Source: an uncultured Clostridia bacterium (GTDB lineage: Bacteria; Bacillota; Clostridia; TANB77; CAG-508). From it: 64,000 bases of DNA. The first letter of the stretch is position 1. Every line of letters starts with the position of its first letter. The notes under the pieces were generated by a model. It saw nothing but the letters and a program-made list of their open reading frames with translations, had not been told where the DNA came from and searched no databases. This document shows positions 25,431 to 34,343 of the stretch, piece by piece. The translations under genes and the position numbers were made by a program. The stretch lies in the NCBI GenBank assembly GCA_934182465.1, contig CAKPRG010000005.1, positions 1-64,000 on the forward strand, in the 5' to 3' direction.

Positions 25431-25537
25431 TTGCTTATTTGTTAAAATTCTACCATTACACAAAATTTTTGTCAATAATTAATATATTAAAAATTCATTA
25501 TGCAAATTATTGAATAAAGTAATTAAAAAATCTTACA

Positions 25538-25678
25538 AACCTTTGATATATATTGTTTTGAAATACCGCGTAAGCGATCAAACGAGCTATGCGAGTGCGA
25601 ATGGAGCAATCTTCATATTAAATAGAAAAAGAAGATTGCGACACCAAGGTATGAAAAAACAATATATTATCAAAGGTT
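25538..25678 (+). repeat. MITE-like element, copy 2 (plus orientation)
   Basis: 141 bp with imperfect terminal inverted repeats: AACCTTTGATATATATTGTTTTG at the left and the complement of AACAATATATTATCAAAGGTT at the right. An internal hairpin GCAATCTTC/GAAGATTGC (25606-25614 with 25631-25639) and a GC-rich block CCGCGTAAGCGATCAAACGA are present. A second copy lies inverted at 21822-21960. An open frame crosses it but has no ribosome binding site and is not treated as a gene. Confidence 0.75.
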
Positions 25679-25702
25679 ATAAGAATATAGATTATTAAGT
25701 AT

Positions 25703-25748
25703 CAAAAGACATGAAATAGTATATATTATTATACTTACATGTCTTTTG
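25703..25748. repeat. 11-bp inverted repeat after MITE-like copy 2
   Basis: CAAAAGACATG (25703-25713) and CATGTCTTTTG (25738-25748) are perfect complements with a 24-nt AT-rich loop. It may be a terminator or a remnant of an insertion site. Confidence 0.5.
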
Positions 25749-25810
25749 TTGCTTCTTTAAGTATGATACTTGAAGAAAAATCCATAAAAATAAATATATA
25801 AGGAAGTCTA

Positions 25811-25882
25811 ATGATAAGATTTGTAAAGGTAGAAAAATACGAAGTAGTTAAATTATCTATTAGCACTAATAAATATTGTTAG
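25811..25882 (+). CDS. Possible tiny ORF or gene remnant, 23 aa
   Basis: An ATG behind AAGGAAG opens a frame MIRFVKVEKYEVVKLSISTN... that ends in the left part of a terminator stem. The ribosome binding site and terminator suggest a real short transcript; the peptide could be the 5' remnant of a deleted gene. No family can be named. Confidence 0.3.
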   Translation: MIRFVKVEKYEVVKLSISTNKYC

Positions 25883-25892
25883 TGCTATTTTT
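25861..25892 (+). terminator. Terminator at the end of the tiny ORF
   Basis: Stem TAGCACTAA/TTAGTGCTA (25861-25869 with 25879-25887) followed by five T. Confidence 0.75.
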
Positions 25893-26023
25893 GATGTGAA
25901 AAAGTATTTTTATAAATTACAAATAAGAACTTAAAATGGTTTTCTTTTAAGAAACAAAAGTAGCGATTCTTTGCATTTTTGTTTTATGGATTGAAAGAAA
26001 AAAGAGCAAATCAAATTTGTGTA

Positions 26024-26109
26024 CAAGTTTTTTAAAAAACTTGGCACTGTGAACCAAGATTGGAATTTTGCATGAAATTTTGTTTTTTTGCAATTATAAT
26101 AGTGTTCAT
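26024..26109 (+). repeat. Dispersed hairpin repeat, copy C
   Basis: Starts with the palindrome CAAGTTTTTTAAAAAACTTG (26024-26043), then GGCACTGTGAACCAAGATTGG and TTTTGCATGAAATTTTGTTTT, matching the second half of the copy at 58001-58147. The stretch 25893-26023 is T/A-rich and shows nothing else. Confidence 0.6.
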
Positions 26110-26174
26110 TTTAATTCAAAATTAAATTTTGCTCTTTTTTCAAAATAATAAATACATAGGAGGAAGAATGCAAA

Positions 26175-28964
26175 ATGAATGAAAGAAAACTATTTAAAAA
26201 TGGTATCACATTAATAGCTCTAGTAATTTCAATAATAGTAATGTTAATTTTAGCAGGAGTAAGTTTGAATGCGACAATTGGAGATAATGGAATAATTACA
26301 CAAGCACAAAATGCAACATATTTGCAAGATTGTGCAAAATTAGAAGAATTTTTACAAAGTTATTATGTTTCACATTTTGATACATTACCACAAGACTGTA
26401 ATAGTAAAGTAGAAGCACTACAATCAAATTCTGAAAGTGCATCTTGGTTTTGGATGCCAAAAAATAATAAATTTGGTGGTTTGAATTATGTAGTTAGTAG
26501 TGATGGACAAATGTGTTATTTTATAGATAAGGCAAATTTTGAAGCTAAATCTAATAGTGGAATAACTTTAAAAGGTGGCAAAGCTGGAAAAGGAACATAT
26601 AAAGACTATGCAAGCTTTAATGATGTGTATGGTGTAACAAGTGATTTAAAAGTATATTATTGCTCATCTGGAAAAGATAGTATTCTTGGTATAGATAGTT
26701 CACAGTTAGATATAGATGACAAAGATAGAGAAGTTTTTGCAGAAGGAAGTTCTTTTTCTAAATTGATAAAAAATGGTGAAAAAGTTACTGTACAAGATGT
26801 GAAAAAAGTAACAACTATTGATATCAATGGTAATTCAGGAGTAAGTTTAACTGATTTATATAATTTGACATCTTTGAAAAAGTTGACATTAACTAACTAT
26901 GAAGGTTCTTTAGAAGGAATACAAAATGCTGTTCAAATAGAAGAAATTATGTTGAAAAATTGTACTATTACAAATTATTCTGCATTAAAAGAATTAGAAA
27001 GTAAAATAAAAAGGATGTATTTATATAGTATAGATGATAATGAGCTAAATAAATTTTGTTCAGATTTAGCTAGTGCAAATTTTTCAAGCTTAGAAAAATT
27101 TGGTATTGTTGGAGATCTTATATATTTAGATAATATGAGTAGTAGTTATAATACTGGAAAATCTAGTAGAACAATAACAACCACAGAGCCTTTGGCAAAT
27201 TTAAGTGAAACAACTAAAAAAGCTATAAAATATATGAATTTACAAAATAATAATATAAATTCATTAATTGGGTTAACAGATTTTAGCAATATAGAAAATT
27301 TAAAAGTAGAGTGTAATCAGCTAAAAACTTTACAAGGAATTGAAAATATGTCAAATTTAAAAAAATTATGTGCGCCAATGAATAATTTGGGTGCAGATGA
27401 GACAGCTGAAAAAAATACAACTACTGATGCTTTGTCTTATATAAATTCTTCTGTAAAACTTAATTTTTTGCATCTACAAGAAAATCAAATAAAATGGATT
27501 GATTATATAAAAAATCAGAATTCATTAAATAATTTATATTTAAGTGGAAATTCAAAATTTGATTTAGCATCTGTATCTGAAATTGCAGAAACATATCAAA
27601 GAGTTATACCATCAAACAAAAGTATTAATAGTACATATTTAGAATATTTAGTAACATCATCAAATTTTTCGTATAAAAATTTAACAGAAAGAGATACAGA
27701 AAAAATTGCATATTTGAAAAATCTAGATATATCAAAGAAAAATACTGTGTTGTATATGGATTTAAGTGGAAGTGTATTAAGTAATGAAGAATTGAATGCA
27801 ATACTAAGAGATTATAAAAATCTAAATGAATTAAATCTTACTGGATGTACAAAATTAACGTCATTTGATTTTCTAAAAGGAAAAACAAATTTACAACAAA
27901 TTTGTTTTAGCAATACTGGAATTACAGGTGATGAAGTATCAAAATTAGATACTTATGCAACTGGATTGAAATCTTTTAAATGTAATAATCCAAATATAGA
28001 TTTAACTAAAATGCAGAAAACAATTTCAAGAACAGATATCTACTATGGAAAAGCAGGTTATACAGGTTACTGTGGTGCTGGTATAGAAAACTATGATTTA
28101 AAACAACAATTATCAAAATGTACTGAAATTACATATATTACAACCAATAGTATGAATGGAACAGGGATTGTAGATTTAACAAATTGTACAAAATTAACAA
28201 GTGGATATTTTCAAGATGGTGGAGGTACTTTTATATTACCATCAAGTATAAATACAATAAGAGCATGGTATTCTGGAGTTAATTTAGATTTTAGAAATTT
28301 ACAAGGAAAAACAATAGATAATGTACCATTAGGACATATGGCAAGAAATTGGAATTTTTATAAGTCAGAGTTGATACAACTAGCAAATTATAATGTAAAA
28401 ATAAATAAGCTTGGTTTGGATATAAGAATTGGAGAATATGTAAATGATGATATATTATCATATCTGAATAAAATAGAAATAGAAAGTATAGATTTTGATG
28501 GAAGAGATAATCAAGATAATTTTAAATTTGTTGTTTCAAGTTGGAAAGACAAATTATTAAATGTAAAATCTATTAAAATGACTGGTGTGAATTTAGAAAA
28601 TTTAGACTTTTTAAAAGAAAATACTAATTTAACAGAATTAAGTTTGGTTGATTGTCATATATTAGATATATCTGGAATTGAAAATTGTGTGAATCTAAAA
28701 AAATTAAATTTAAGTGGTATAACAAATGGATTTTCAAATTTAGAACCTCTTAAAAATATGAGTGTATTAGAAGAACTAAATTTGAATAATTGTAATGGTA
28801 TATATGACAACTATAATAATATACAAAATTTAGAAATATTAGCAAATTTACATAAAAATGGAACTTTGAATAACTTGTATTTTAGTGGAAACTCATCAAT
28901 TATTAATTGGACACCATTAACTAATATTGGGTGGCAACAAGAATCTGGAAGTTTTAAAAAATAA
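26175..28964 (+). CDS. Leucine-rich-repeat surface protein with pilin-like N-terminus
   Basis: The 929-aa protein begins with a pilin-like segment (residues 9-34, NGITLIALVISIIVMLILAG, then VSLNATIGDNGII) almost identical to that of the DGR-coupled protein. After a spacer region to about residue 215, irregular leucine-rich repeats of the internalin type run through the rest (for example LTSLKKLTLTNYEGSLEGIQ, FSNIENLKVECNQLKTLQGI, NLTELSLVDCHILDISGIEN). Such repeats bind proteins outside the cell. No LPXTG or choline-binding anchor is seen. GGAGGAAG lies 15-8 nt before the ATG. It stands alone, with a terminator downstream before the spoIIA operon. Confidence 0.82.
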   Translation: MNERKLFKNGITLIALVISIIVMLILAGVSLNATIGDNGIITQAQNATYLQDCAKLEEFLQSYYVSHFDTLPQDCNSKVEALQSNSESASWFWMPKNNKFGGLNYVVSSDGQMCYFIDKANFEAKSNSGITLKGGKAGKGTYKDYASFNDVYGVTSDLKVYYCSSGKDSILGIDSSQLDIDDKDREVFAEGSSFSKLIKNGEKVTVQDVKKVTTIDINGNSGVSLTDLYNLTSLKKLTLTNYEGSLEGIQNAVQIEEIMLKNCTITNYSALKELESKIKRMYLYSIDDNELNKFCSDLASANFSSLEKFGIVGDLIYLDNMSSSYNTGKSSRTITTTEPLANLSETTKKAIKYMNLQNNNINSLIGLTDFSNIENLKVECNQLKTLQGIENMSNLKKLCAPMNNLGADETAEKNTTTDALSYINSSVKLNFLHLQENQIKWIDYIKNQNSLNNLYLSGNSKFDLASVSEIAETYQRVIPSNKSINSTYLEYLVTSSNFSYKNLTERDTEKIAYLKNLDISKKNTVLYMDLSGSVLSNEELNAILRDYKNLNELNLTGCTKLTSFDFLKGKTNLQQICFSNTGITGDEVSKLDTYATGLKSFKCNNPNIDLTKMQKTISRTDIYYGKAGYTGYCGAGIENYDLKQQLSKCTEITYITTNSMNGTGIVDLTNCTKLTSGYFQDGGGTFILPSSINTIRAWYSGVNLDFRNLQGKTIDNVPLGHMARNWNFYKSELIQLANYNVKINKLGLDIRIGEYVNDDILSYLNKIEIESIDFDGRDNQDNFKFVVSSWKDKLLNVKSIKMTGVNLENLDFLKENTNLTELSLVDCHILDISGIENCVNLKKLNLSGITNGFSNLEPLKNMSVLEELNLNNCNGIYDNYNNIQNLEILANLHKNGTLNNLYFSGNSSIINWTPLTNIGWQQESGSFKK

Positions 28965-29124
28965 TATTATCACATTTTACTTAATATGTTTGATTTGCAT
29001 AAATTTAGAAAAGAAGTAAGCTAACTATATTTTAATTTAAAAGATTTAAAAATTTCCAACCAATAATCTTGTCAAATTTTATATATAAATAGAAAAATAT
29101 AAAGAATAAAATATTAAAACAAAA

Positions 29125-29159
29125 AAGAAGTCAAAAAAAGTCAATGACTTCTTTTTTTT
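29125..29159 (+). terminator. Terminator between the LRR gene and spoIIA
   Basis: Stem AAGAAGTCA/TGACTTCTT (29125-29133 with 29145-29153) followed by a long T-run. The gap before it (28965-29124) is AT-rich and otherwise empty. Confidence 0.8.
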
Positions 29160-29183
29160 CGGCAAAACTTCTTAAAATTCTCC

Positions 29184-29213
29184 GAAGGAAAAAAATTAGC
29201 AAATATAGAATAT
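29184..29213 (+). promoter_or_regulatory. Sigma-H-type promoter of the spoIIA operon
   Basis: GAAGGAAAA (29184-29192) fits the sigma-H -35 consensus RNAGGAWWW and ATAGAATAT (29205-29213) fits the -10 consensus RNNGAATWW, with a 12-nt spacer. The spoIIA operon is sigma-H and Spo0A dependent in Bacillus, so position and sequence agree. Confidence 0.75.
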
Positions 29214-29248
29214 TAAGATATAACAAAAGAAAAAAGGAGGATAGCAAA

Positions 29249-29578
29249 ATGAATGTTAAACATTTTGTGGAGGACAAGGTTCTGGTATTTGAAATAACAG
29301 AGGAACTAGATCACCATATATCTGAAATTATTAGAAGGAGAATTGATTATGAAATTCAAAGATTTATGCCTAAAAGAGTTATACTTGATTTTAATCGCGT
29401 TGTATTTATGGATAGCGCCGGAGTCGGACTAGTTATAGGAAGATACAAAACTGCTTGTAGTTATGGAACAAAAATAGAAATGACAAATGTAAATCCTAAA
29501 ATAAAGAGAGTTTTTGAAATGGCAGGTATATTAAAAATAATTCCAATTATAGAAGAACCTAAAATAGCTAATATATAA
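29249..29578 (+). CDS. spoIIAA: Anti-anti-sigma factor SpoIIAA
   Basis: The 109-aa STAS-domain protein starts at an ATG behind AAGGAGG. The phosphorylated Ser lies in VFMDSAGVGLVIGRY. Unphosphorylated SpoIIAA binds SpoIIAB and frees sigma-F in the forespore. Upstream in-frame sequence to 29144 contains the terminator and promoter and is not coding. Gene order spoIIAA-spoIIAB-sigF is classic. Confidence 0.95.
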   Translation: MNVKHFVEDKVLVFEITEELDHHISEIIRRRIDYEIQRFMPKRVILDFNRVVFMDSAGVGLVIGRYKTACSYGTKIEMTNVNPKIKRVFEMAGILKIIPIIEEPKIANI

Positions 29579-29677
29579 ATAAAAGTTTATAAAAATAGTT
29601 ATAAATAAGTATTTAATTGAAAATTGATTTAATAAAAGTATGCCTTAAAAATTTAAAGGTAAGAAAGGATTTTATAT

Positions 29678-30145
29678 ATGAATAAAATTGTAAAGAATGA
29701 AATGAAAATAGAATTTCTAAGTAAATCTGCAAATGAAGCTTTTGCTAGAATTGCTGTTGCTGCATTTGCTACACAATTAGATCCAACTATCGAAGAAATT
29801 GCAGATATAAAAACATCAGTATCAGAAGCTGTTACAAATAGTATAATTCATGCATATCCAAATACAGAAGGAATTGTTAAAGTAAGGGCTAAATTATATG
29901 AAAATGAAATTGAAATAGAAGTGTCAGATAATGGTGAAGGTATAGAAAATATAGAAGAAGCTAAAGAACCATTATATACAACAAGAGGAAATTTGGAACG
30001 TTCAGGAATGGGATTTACTATAATGGAAAGTTTTATGGATTCTTTAAAAGTAGAATCAGTAGTAGGATTAGGAACAAAAATAACTATGGGAAAAAAGATA
30101 AAAAAAGAAAAAGATTTTTCAGTAAATACATACGAAATTAAATAA
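29678..30145 (+). CDS. spoIIAB: Anti-sigma-F factor and kinase SpoIIAB
   Basis: The 155-aa protein is a GHKL-type serine kinase. The N box is SVSEAVTNSIIHAYPN, G1 is EVSDNGEGIEN, and the GMGFTIMESFMDSLKV segment forms G2. It binds sigma-F and phosphorylates SpoIIAA. AAGAAAGGA precedes the ATG. It follows spoIIAA by 99 bp. Confidence 0.95.
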   Translation: MNKIVKNEMKIEFLSKSANEAFARIAVAAFATQLDPTIEEIADIKTSVSEAVTNSIIHAYPNTEGIVKVRAKLYENEIEIEVSDNGEGIENIEEAKEPLYTTRGNLERSGMGFTIMESFMDSLKVESVVGLGTKITMGKKIKKEKDFSVNTYEIK

Positions 30146-30276
30146 TGTATATATTTATTTATATATTACTTATTAATTTGAGAATACAATATAAAAAACA
30201 AAAGATAAACGAAAAAAATATAAAAGTGAGATATAAAAATTAGTTGGTGTCATTAAAATTTTGAGCAGGAGGAAAT

Positions 30277-31005
30277 ATGTATGAAAGCAATGAAGCTATT
30301 CTAAAAAAGGCTACTCTTGGAAATGATTGGGCTTTAGAAAAAATGATAGAAACTAATAGTGGTCTTATTTGGAGTATAGCAAAGAGATTTATAGGGAGAG
30401 GCTATGAATTAGAAGATTTGTATCAAATTGGTTGTATAGGAATGATAAAATCTATCAGAAAATTTAATTTTGAATTTGGTGTTAAATTTTCAACTTATGC
30501 AGTTCCATACATTTTAGGTGAAATAAAAAAGTTTATTAGAGATGATGGAATGATAAAGATAAGTAGAGCTACTAAAGAGTTGGGAATGAAAATAAAAGAA
30601 ATAGAAAAGAAGTATTTAATAAAAACAGGAGAATCAATTTCTGTTAAAAATTTATCAGAAATATTAAAAGTGTCAGAAGAGGAAATTGTTTCAGCAATAG
30701 AAGCATTAAGACAAGTTGAATCAATTAATGAAGAAATTTATGAAAATGGTAAATGTACAAAGTTAGATAAAATAATGATAAATAAAGATGAACAAGGAAA
30801 AATAATAGATAGAATTACATTAAATGAAATGATAAATAAATTAAAAGAAAGAGATAAAAAAGTTATAGTATTAAGATTTTACAAAGAAAAAACACAAACT
30901 CAAGTAGCTGAAATTTTAGGAATTTCACAAGTACAAGTTTCGAGAATTGAAAGAAGAATATTAAAAGAATTAAAAGAAAAATTACTAAAAGAAACTGTAC
31001 TATAA
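30277..31005 (+). CDS. sigF: RNA polymerase sigma-F, early forespore sigma factor
   Basis: The 242-aa protein has region 2 NSGLIWSIAKRFIGRGYELEDLYQIGCIGMIKSI...FSTYAVPYILGEIKKFIRDDG, which is the SigF/SigG pattern, and region 4 QTQVAEILGISQVQVSRIERRIL. Its place directly after spoIIAB identifies it as sigma-F rather than sigma-G. AGGAGG precedes the ATG. Third gene of the spoIIA operon. Confidence 0.95.
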   Translation: MYESNEAILKKATLGNDWALEKMIETNSGLIWSIAKRFIGRGYELEDLYQIGCIGMIKSIRKFNFEFGVKFSTYAVPYILGEIKKFIRDDGMIKISRATKELGMKIKEIEKKYLIKTGESISVKNLSEILKVSEEEIVSAIEALRQVESINEEIYENGKCTKLDKIMINKDEQGKIIDRITLNEMINKLKERDKKVIVLRFYKEKTQTQVAEILGISQVQVSRIERRILKELKEKLLKETVL

Positions 31006-31027
31006 AAATTTATTAAAGGTAAATAAT

Positions 31028-32008
31028 ATGTTAAAAAAGTTTTTAAAATATGTTATTTTTGCAGTTATTGTAGCTATACTATTACCAGTTGTATTTAAGA
31101 AAAGTACAAAAGTTGAAGAAACTGTATCTAATCAAGTAGTAGAATTAACAGAGCCATTTAATTATGGAGACTATACTACAATTAAATTATTACATACTGC
31201 AAATCAAAGTGTAGAAACTTTGAATTTAGATGAATATTTGCTTGGAGTTGTATCAGCTGAAATGCCAGCAAGCTATGAAATGGAAGCTTTGAAAGCTCAA
31301 GCAGTTGTTGCAAGAACATATACAATATACAAAATAAAACATGGCAGTAAACATGAAAATGCTTCAATTTGTGATAGTCCATTATGCTGTCAGGCGTGGA
31401 TATCAAAAGAAAATAGAATAGCAAGATGGGCTGATGATAAAAAAGAGGAATATTGGAATAAAATTGTAACAGCAGTAGATGGTACAAAAGGTAAAGTAAT
31501 ATTGTATCAAAATGAGCCAATAAACGCTTTTTTTCATAGCAATAGTGGTGGAAAAACAGAGAATCCAGAATATGTATGGGGAGGAAATCTACCATATTTG
31601 GTAAGTGTAGAAACAAGTGGGGAAGAAGCTTATACAAGTTATCAGTCTGAGGTGAAATTATCCAAAGATGAATTAATTGCAAAGATGTTTCAAAAGTATT
31701 CTGATTTTAATATAGACTTTAATGCAAAAGATGCTATATTAATAAAAGAATATACAAGTGCTGATAGAGTAAAAACAATAAAAATTGGAAACAAAGAAAT
31801 ATCTGGTGTTGAAGCAAGAAGTATATTAGGTTTAAAATCAGCTAAATTTACAGTAGAAATTGTAGGTGATGAAATTACTTTTAAAGTAATTGGATATGGT
31901 CATGGAGTTGGCTTAAGTCAAAGTGGCAGTGATAGTTTAGCAAAACAAGGAAAAAACTATATTGAGATAATTAAACATTATTATAAAGATGTGGAAATAA
32001 GTGAATAA
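31028..32008 (+). CDS. spoIID: Stage II sporulation protein D, lytic transglycosylase
   Basis: The 326-aa protein has an N-terminal membrane segment (about 8-24), then LDEYLLGVVSAEMPASYEMEALKAQAVVARTY with the catalytic Glu in AEMP, NAFFHSNSGGKTENPEYVWGG, and the C-terminal GYGHGVGLSQSGSDSLAKQG block. SpoIID cleaves septal peptidoglycan during engulfment with SpoIIM and SpoIIP. It follows sigF by 22 bp and may share that transcript, in addition to any sigma-E promoter. A metal-binding pair CDSPLCCQ, also known in this family, is present. Confidence 0.94.
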   Translation: MLKKFLKYVIFAVIVAILLPVVFKKSTKVEETVSNQVVELTEPFNYGDYTTIKLLHTANQSVETLNLDEYLLGVVSAEMPASYEMEALKAQAVVARTYTIYKIKHGSKHENASICDSPLCCQAWISKENRIARWADDKKEEYWNKIVTAVDGTKGKVILYQNEPINAFFHSNSGGKTENPEYVWGGNLPYLVSVETSGEEAYTSYQSEVKLSKDELIAKMFQKYSDFNIDFNAKDAILIKEYTSADRVKTIKIGNKEISGVEARSILGLKSAKFTVEIVGDEITFKVIGYGHGVGLSQSGSDSLAKQGKNYIEIIKHYYKDVEISE

Positions 32009-32070
32009 TCTTCAAAAAAATGCAAATACTTTAAATATAAATGAAATCAAATTTTTGAAAAGGAGAAAGT

Positions 32071-32952
32071 ATGGGAAAAAGAGATTTTTTTGAAGAAGAA
32101 AAAATGAGTAAAACAATAAAATTATTTACTATAGTATTGGCAATTTCTGTAATTGTATTTATTGGTATATTTACTATGTATAATAAAAAATTGAAGGAAC
32201 AAGCAGATTTAAGTGTTTTGGAATTAGGAGCAATAAATTCTGTTGTACCTAATGAGAATACAATTTCAACTAGTACAACACAAGATAAAGGTAAAAATGA
32301 GGCATCAACTCAAAATACAACTAATACAGCAACAAACTCAACAAAAAATACATCATCAAATACTTCGAGAAATAATACAAATGCTGTAAAAAATAATGAT
32401 TCAAAAGATAGCAATGCAAACAAAACTAATACAACAAATACTACAAAAGAAAGTGCAAATAATGTTGCCGAAAATAAGACAGCAAATACAAATGTAGAAA
32501 CTGTAACGAATACTGAAAATAGTAATGCTGAAAATTCAAACACAGAATTAAAATTTATAGCACCAGTTGCAGGTGAAATATCTAAAGATTTTGCAGATGA
32601 TACATTAGCTTATTCAAATACATTAGAAGAGTGGACAACACATTTAGGAATTGATATAAAGGCTGAAAGAACGTCAGTTGTAGTTGCGTCTGAAGCAGGA
32701 AAAGTTGAAAGCATAAAAAATGATCCTAGATATGGATTAACAATAACAATTGACCATGGAAACAATTACAAAACAGTATATTCAAATTTATTAACAACTG
32801 AATTTGTACAAAGTGGAGAAACTGTTGAAAAAGGACAAACAATAGCAACAGTAGGAGATACAGCAAGTTTTGAAGTTTTGGATGAACCACATTTACATTT
32901 TGAAATGTATTTAGATGGTAAAGCTGTAAATCCAACTTTATATTTTAAATAA
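32071..32952 (+). CDS. spoIIQ: SpoIIQ-like membrane-anchored M23 endopeptidase
   Basis: The 293-aa protein has one transmembrane helix (about 15-36), a long Asn/Thr/Ser low-complexity linker (about 65-155) and a C-terminal LytM/M23 domain. The zinc ligands are present: HLGID (first His and Asp) and HLHFEM. In Bacillus SpoIIQ the LytM site is degenerate, while clostridial SpoIIQ keeps it. The place directly after spoIID supports SpoIIQ, which forms the mother cell-forespore channel with SpoIIIAH. AAGGAG precedes the ATG at 32071; a second in-frame Met follows 11 codons later. Confidence 0.82.
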   Translation: MGKRDFFEEEKMSKTIKLFTIVLAISVIVFIGIFTMYNKKLKEQADLSVLELGAINSVVPNENTISTSTTQDKGKNEASTQNTTNTATNSTKNTSSNTSRNNTNAVKNNDSKDSNANKTNTTNTTKESANNVAENKTANTNVETVTNTENSNAENSNTELKFIAPVAGEISKDFADDTLAYSNTLEEWTTHLGIDIKAERTSVVVASEAGKVESIKNDPRYGLTITIDHGNNYKTVYSNLLTTEFVQSGETVEKGQTIATVGDTASFEVLDEPHLHFEMYLDGKAVNPTLYFK

Positions 32953-32958
32953 AAAATT

Positions 32959-32998
32959 AAAAGACTATTTTTAGAAAAATATCTAGAGATAGTCTTTT
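32959..32998 (+). terminator. Terminator after spoIIQ
   Basis: Arms AAAAGACTAT and ATAGTCTTTT (32959-32968 with 32989-32998) with a 20-nt loop. Confidence 0.7.
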
Positions 32999-33025
32999 AG
33001 TTTAACTATTAATAAATTCAAAAAT

Positions 33026-33049
33026 GGTGGCTATATTTGTATGGCCACC
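33026..33049. repeat. GC-rich hairpin before the cdaA region
   Basis: GGTGGC/GCCACC (33026-33031 with 33044-33049) with a short AT loop. It may be a second terminator. Confidence 0.45.
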
Positions 33050-33159
33050 ACTTTCAAATTTATTGGTAAAAGATTCAAATTTTTCAGATTTGTTCTATTG
33101 AAAAAGTAAATTTAGTGTGATAAACTTATATATATTATGTAAGAGAGGACTGATGAAAA

Positions 33160-33264
33160 ATGGATAAAAAGAAAATAGCAGGCAAAATTATTGCAGGAAT
33201 ACTTTTATTATTAATGATTTTTTCTGTATGTGGTACATTATTATATTATCTAATTGCAGCATAA
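33160..33264 (+). CDS. Small single-pass membrane protein, 34 aa
   Basis: MDKKKIAGKIIAGILLLLMI and a hydrophobic continuation to YYLIAA form one transmembrane helix after a basic start, similar in design to the short DUF4044-type proteins. GAGAGGA is 11 bp upstream of the ATG. It lies 33 bp before cdaA and may be co-transcribed. Too short for the usual gene-length cut-offs, function unknown. Confidence 0.55.
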   Translation: MDKKKIAGKIIAGILLLLMIFSVCGTLLYYLIAA

Positions 33265-33297
33265 TTGAAAATAAATTTGTACTAGAAAGGGCAAAAA

Positions 33298-34194
33298 ATG
33301 ATAGATAATTTAGCAGAATCATTTAAAATTTTGTATGAGCAAAATTTTTTAACTTATTTAAAAAACTTATACTTGTACCCTATAAAATTAATATCATTGG
33401 TAATTGATTTAGTTATAGTATGTTTTTTAGCTTATAAAGTTTTTCATATGCTAAAAAATACAAGAGCTTGGCAATTATTAAAAGGAATAATATTTTTAGT
33501 TTTAGCTACATTTATAAGTAAATTTTTAAATTTATATATATTGAATTACATATTGTCATCTGTTATGACGTATGGTGTATTTTTATTAATAGTGGTATTC
33601 CAACCAGAACTAAGAAGAGGGTTAGAACAGATTGGTAGCACAAATAGATTTAGTAGATTATTTGGGATAGATAAGGATTTAGAAGCAAAGAAGAAAGAAA
33701 ATATTTACAGAATAGCAATTGCAGCAACAGAACTTTCAAAAACAAAAACAGGAGCGTTAATAGTAATTGAAAGAGATATTAGAATTCAAGATATTATAGC
33801 AACAGGAATTCCAATGGATGCAGAAATTTCACCTCAATTATTGGTAAATATATTTGTTCCAAATACACCACTTCATGATGGAGCAGTTGTAATAAGTGAA
33901 AATAAAATAGCTGCAGCTTCATGCATGCTACCATTATCAGATGATAAAGATATAGCTAGAGAATTAGGTACAAGACACAGAGCAGCTATAGGAATTTCTA
34001 AAGAATCAGATGCGATAGTAGTTGTTGTTTCAGAAGAAACAGGAAAAATGTCTATTGCAAAAGATGGAACTTTAATAGCTGATGTTAGAGAAGATGTGTT
34101 AAAAAAGATTTTAATTAAAAATCTTATTACAGAACCTAATATAAAAAATGAAAAAACTGCAGAAGATAATAAAAAATCAGAAGAAAAGAAATAA
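33298..34194 (+). CDS. cdaA: Diadenylate cyclase CdaA
   Basis: The 298-aa protein has three transmembrane helices (about 30-100) and a DisA_N catalytic domain with the motifs HDGAVVI and GTRHRAAIG, which bind ATP. It makes cyclic di-AMP, a regulator of potassium and cell-wall homeostasis. GAAAGGG precedes the ATG. The usual neighbours cdaR and glmM are absent; a terminator and minus-strand genes follow. Confidence 0.95.
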   Translation: MIDNLAESFKILYEQNFLTYLKNLYLYPIKLISLVIDLVIVCFLAYKVFHMLKNTRAWQLLKGIIFLVLATFISKFLNLYILNYILSSVMTYGVFLLIVVFQPELRRGLEQIGSTNRFSRLFGIDKDLEAKKKENIYRIAIAATELSKTKTGALIVIERDIRIQDIIATGIPMDAEISPQLLVNIFVPNTPLHDGAVVISENKIAAASCMLPLSDDKDIARELGTRHRAAIGISKESDAIVVVVSEETGKMSIAKDGTLIADVREDVLKKILIKNLITEPNIKNEKTAEDNKKSEEKK

Positions 34195-34305
34195 ATTTTA
34201 AATTATAACAATATAAGTTTAATTTGAAAATTAATGAAATATTAAATTCGAAAAATTTAATTGATTAAAATAAAAAATTATTAATTAAAATTAATAATTT
34301 AATAA

Positions 34306-34341
34306 AAAACCTTCACTTTAAAATTATAAAGTGAAGGTTTT
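34306..34341. terminator. Bidirectional terminator between cdaA and the minus-strand genes
   Basis: AAAACCTTCACTTTA/TAAAGTGAAGGTTTT (34306-34320 with 34327-34341), with A- and T-runs on both sides. Confidence 0.85.
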
Positions 34342-34343
34342 TG

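Noticed and set aside
25510..25698. Open frame across MITE-like copy 2
   Set aside because: No ribosome binding site. The frame is caused by the GC-richer repeat, and copy 1 is not open in the same way.
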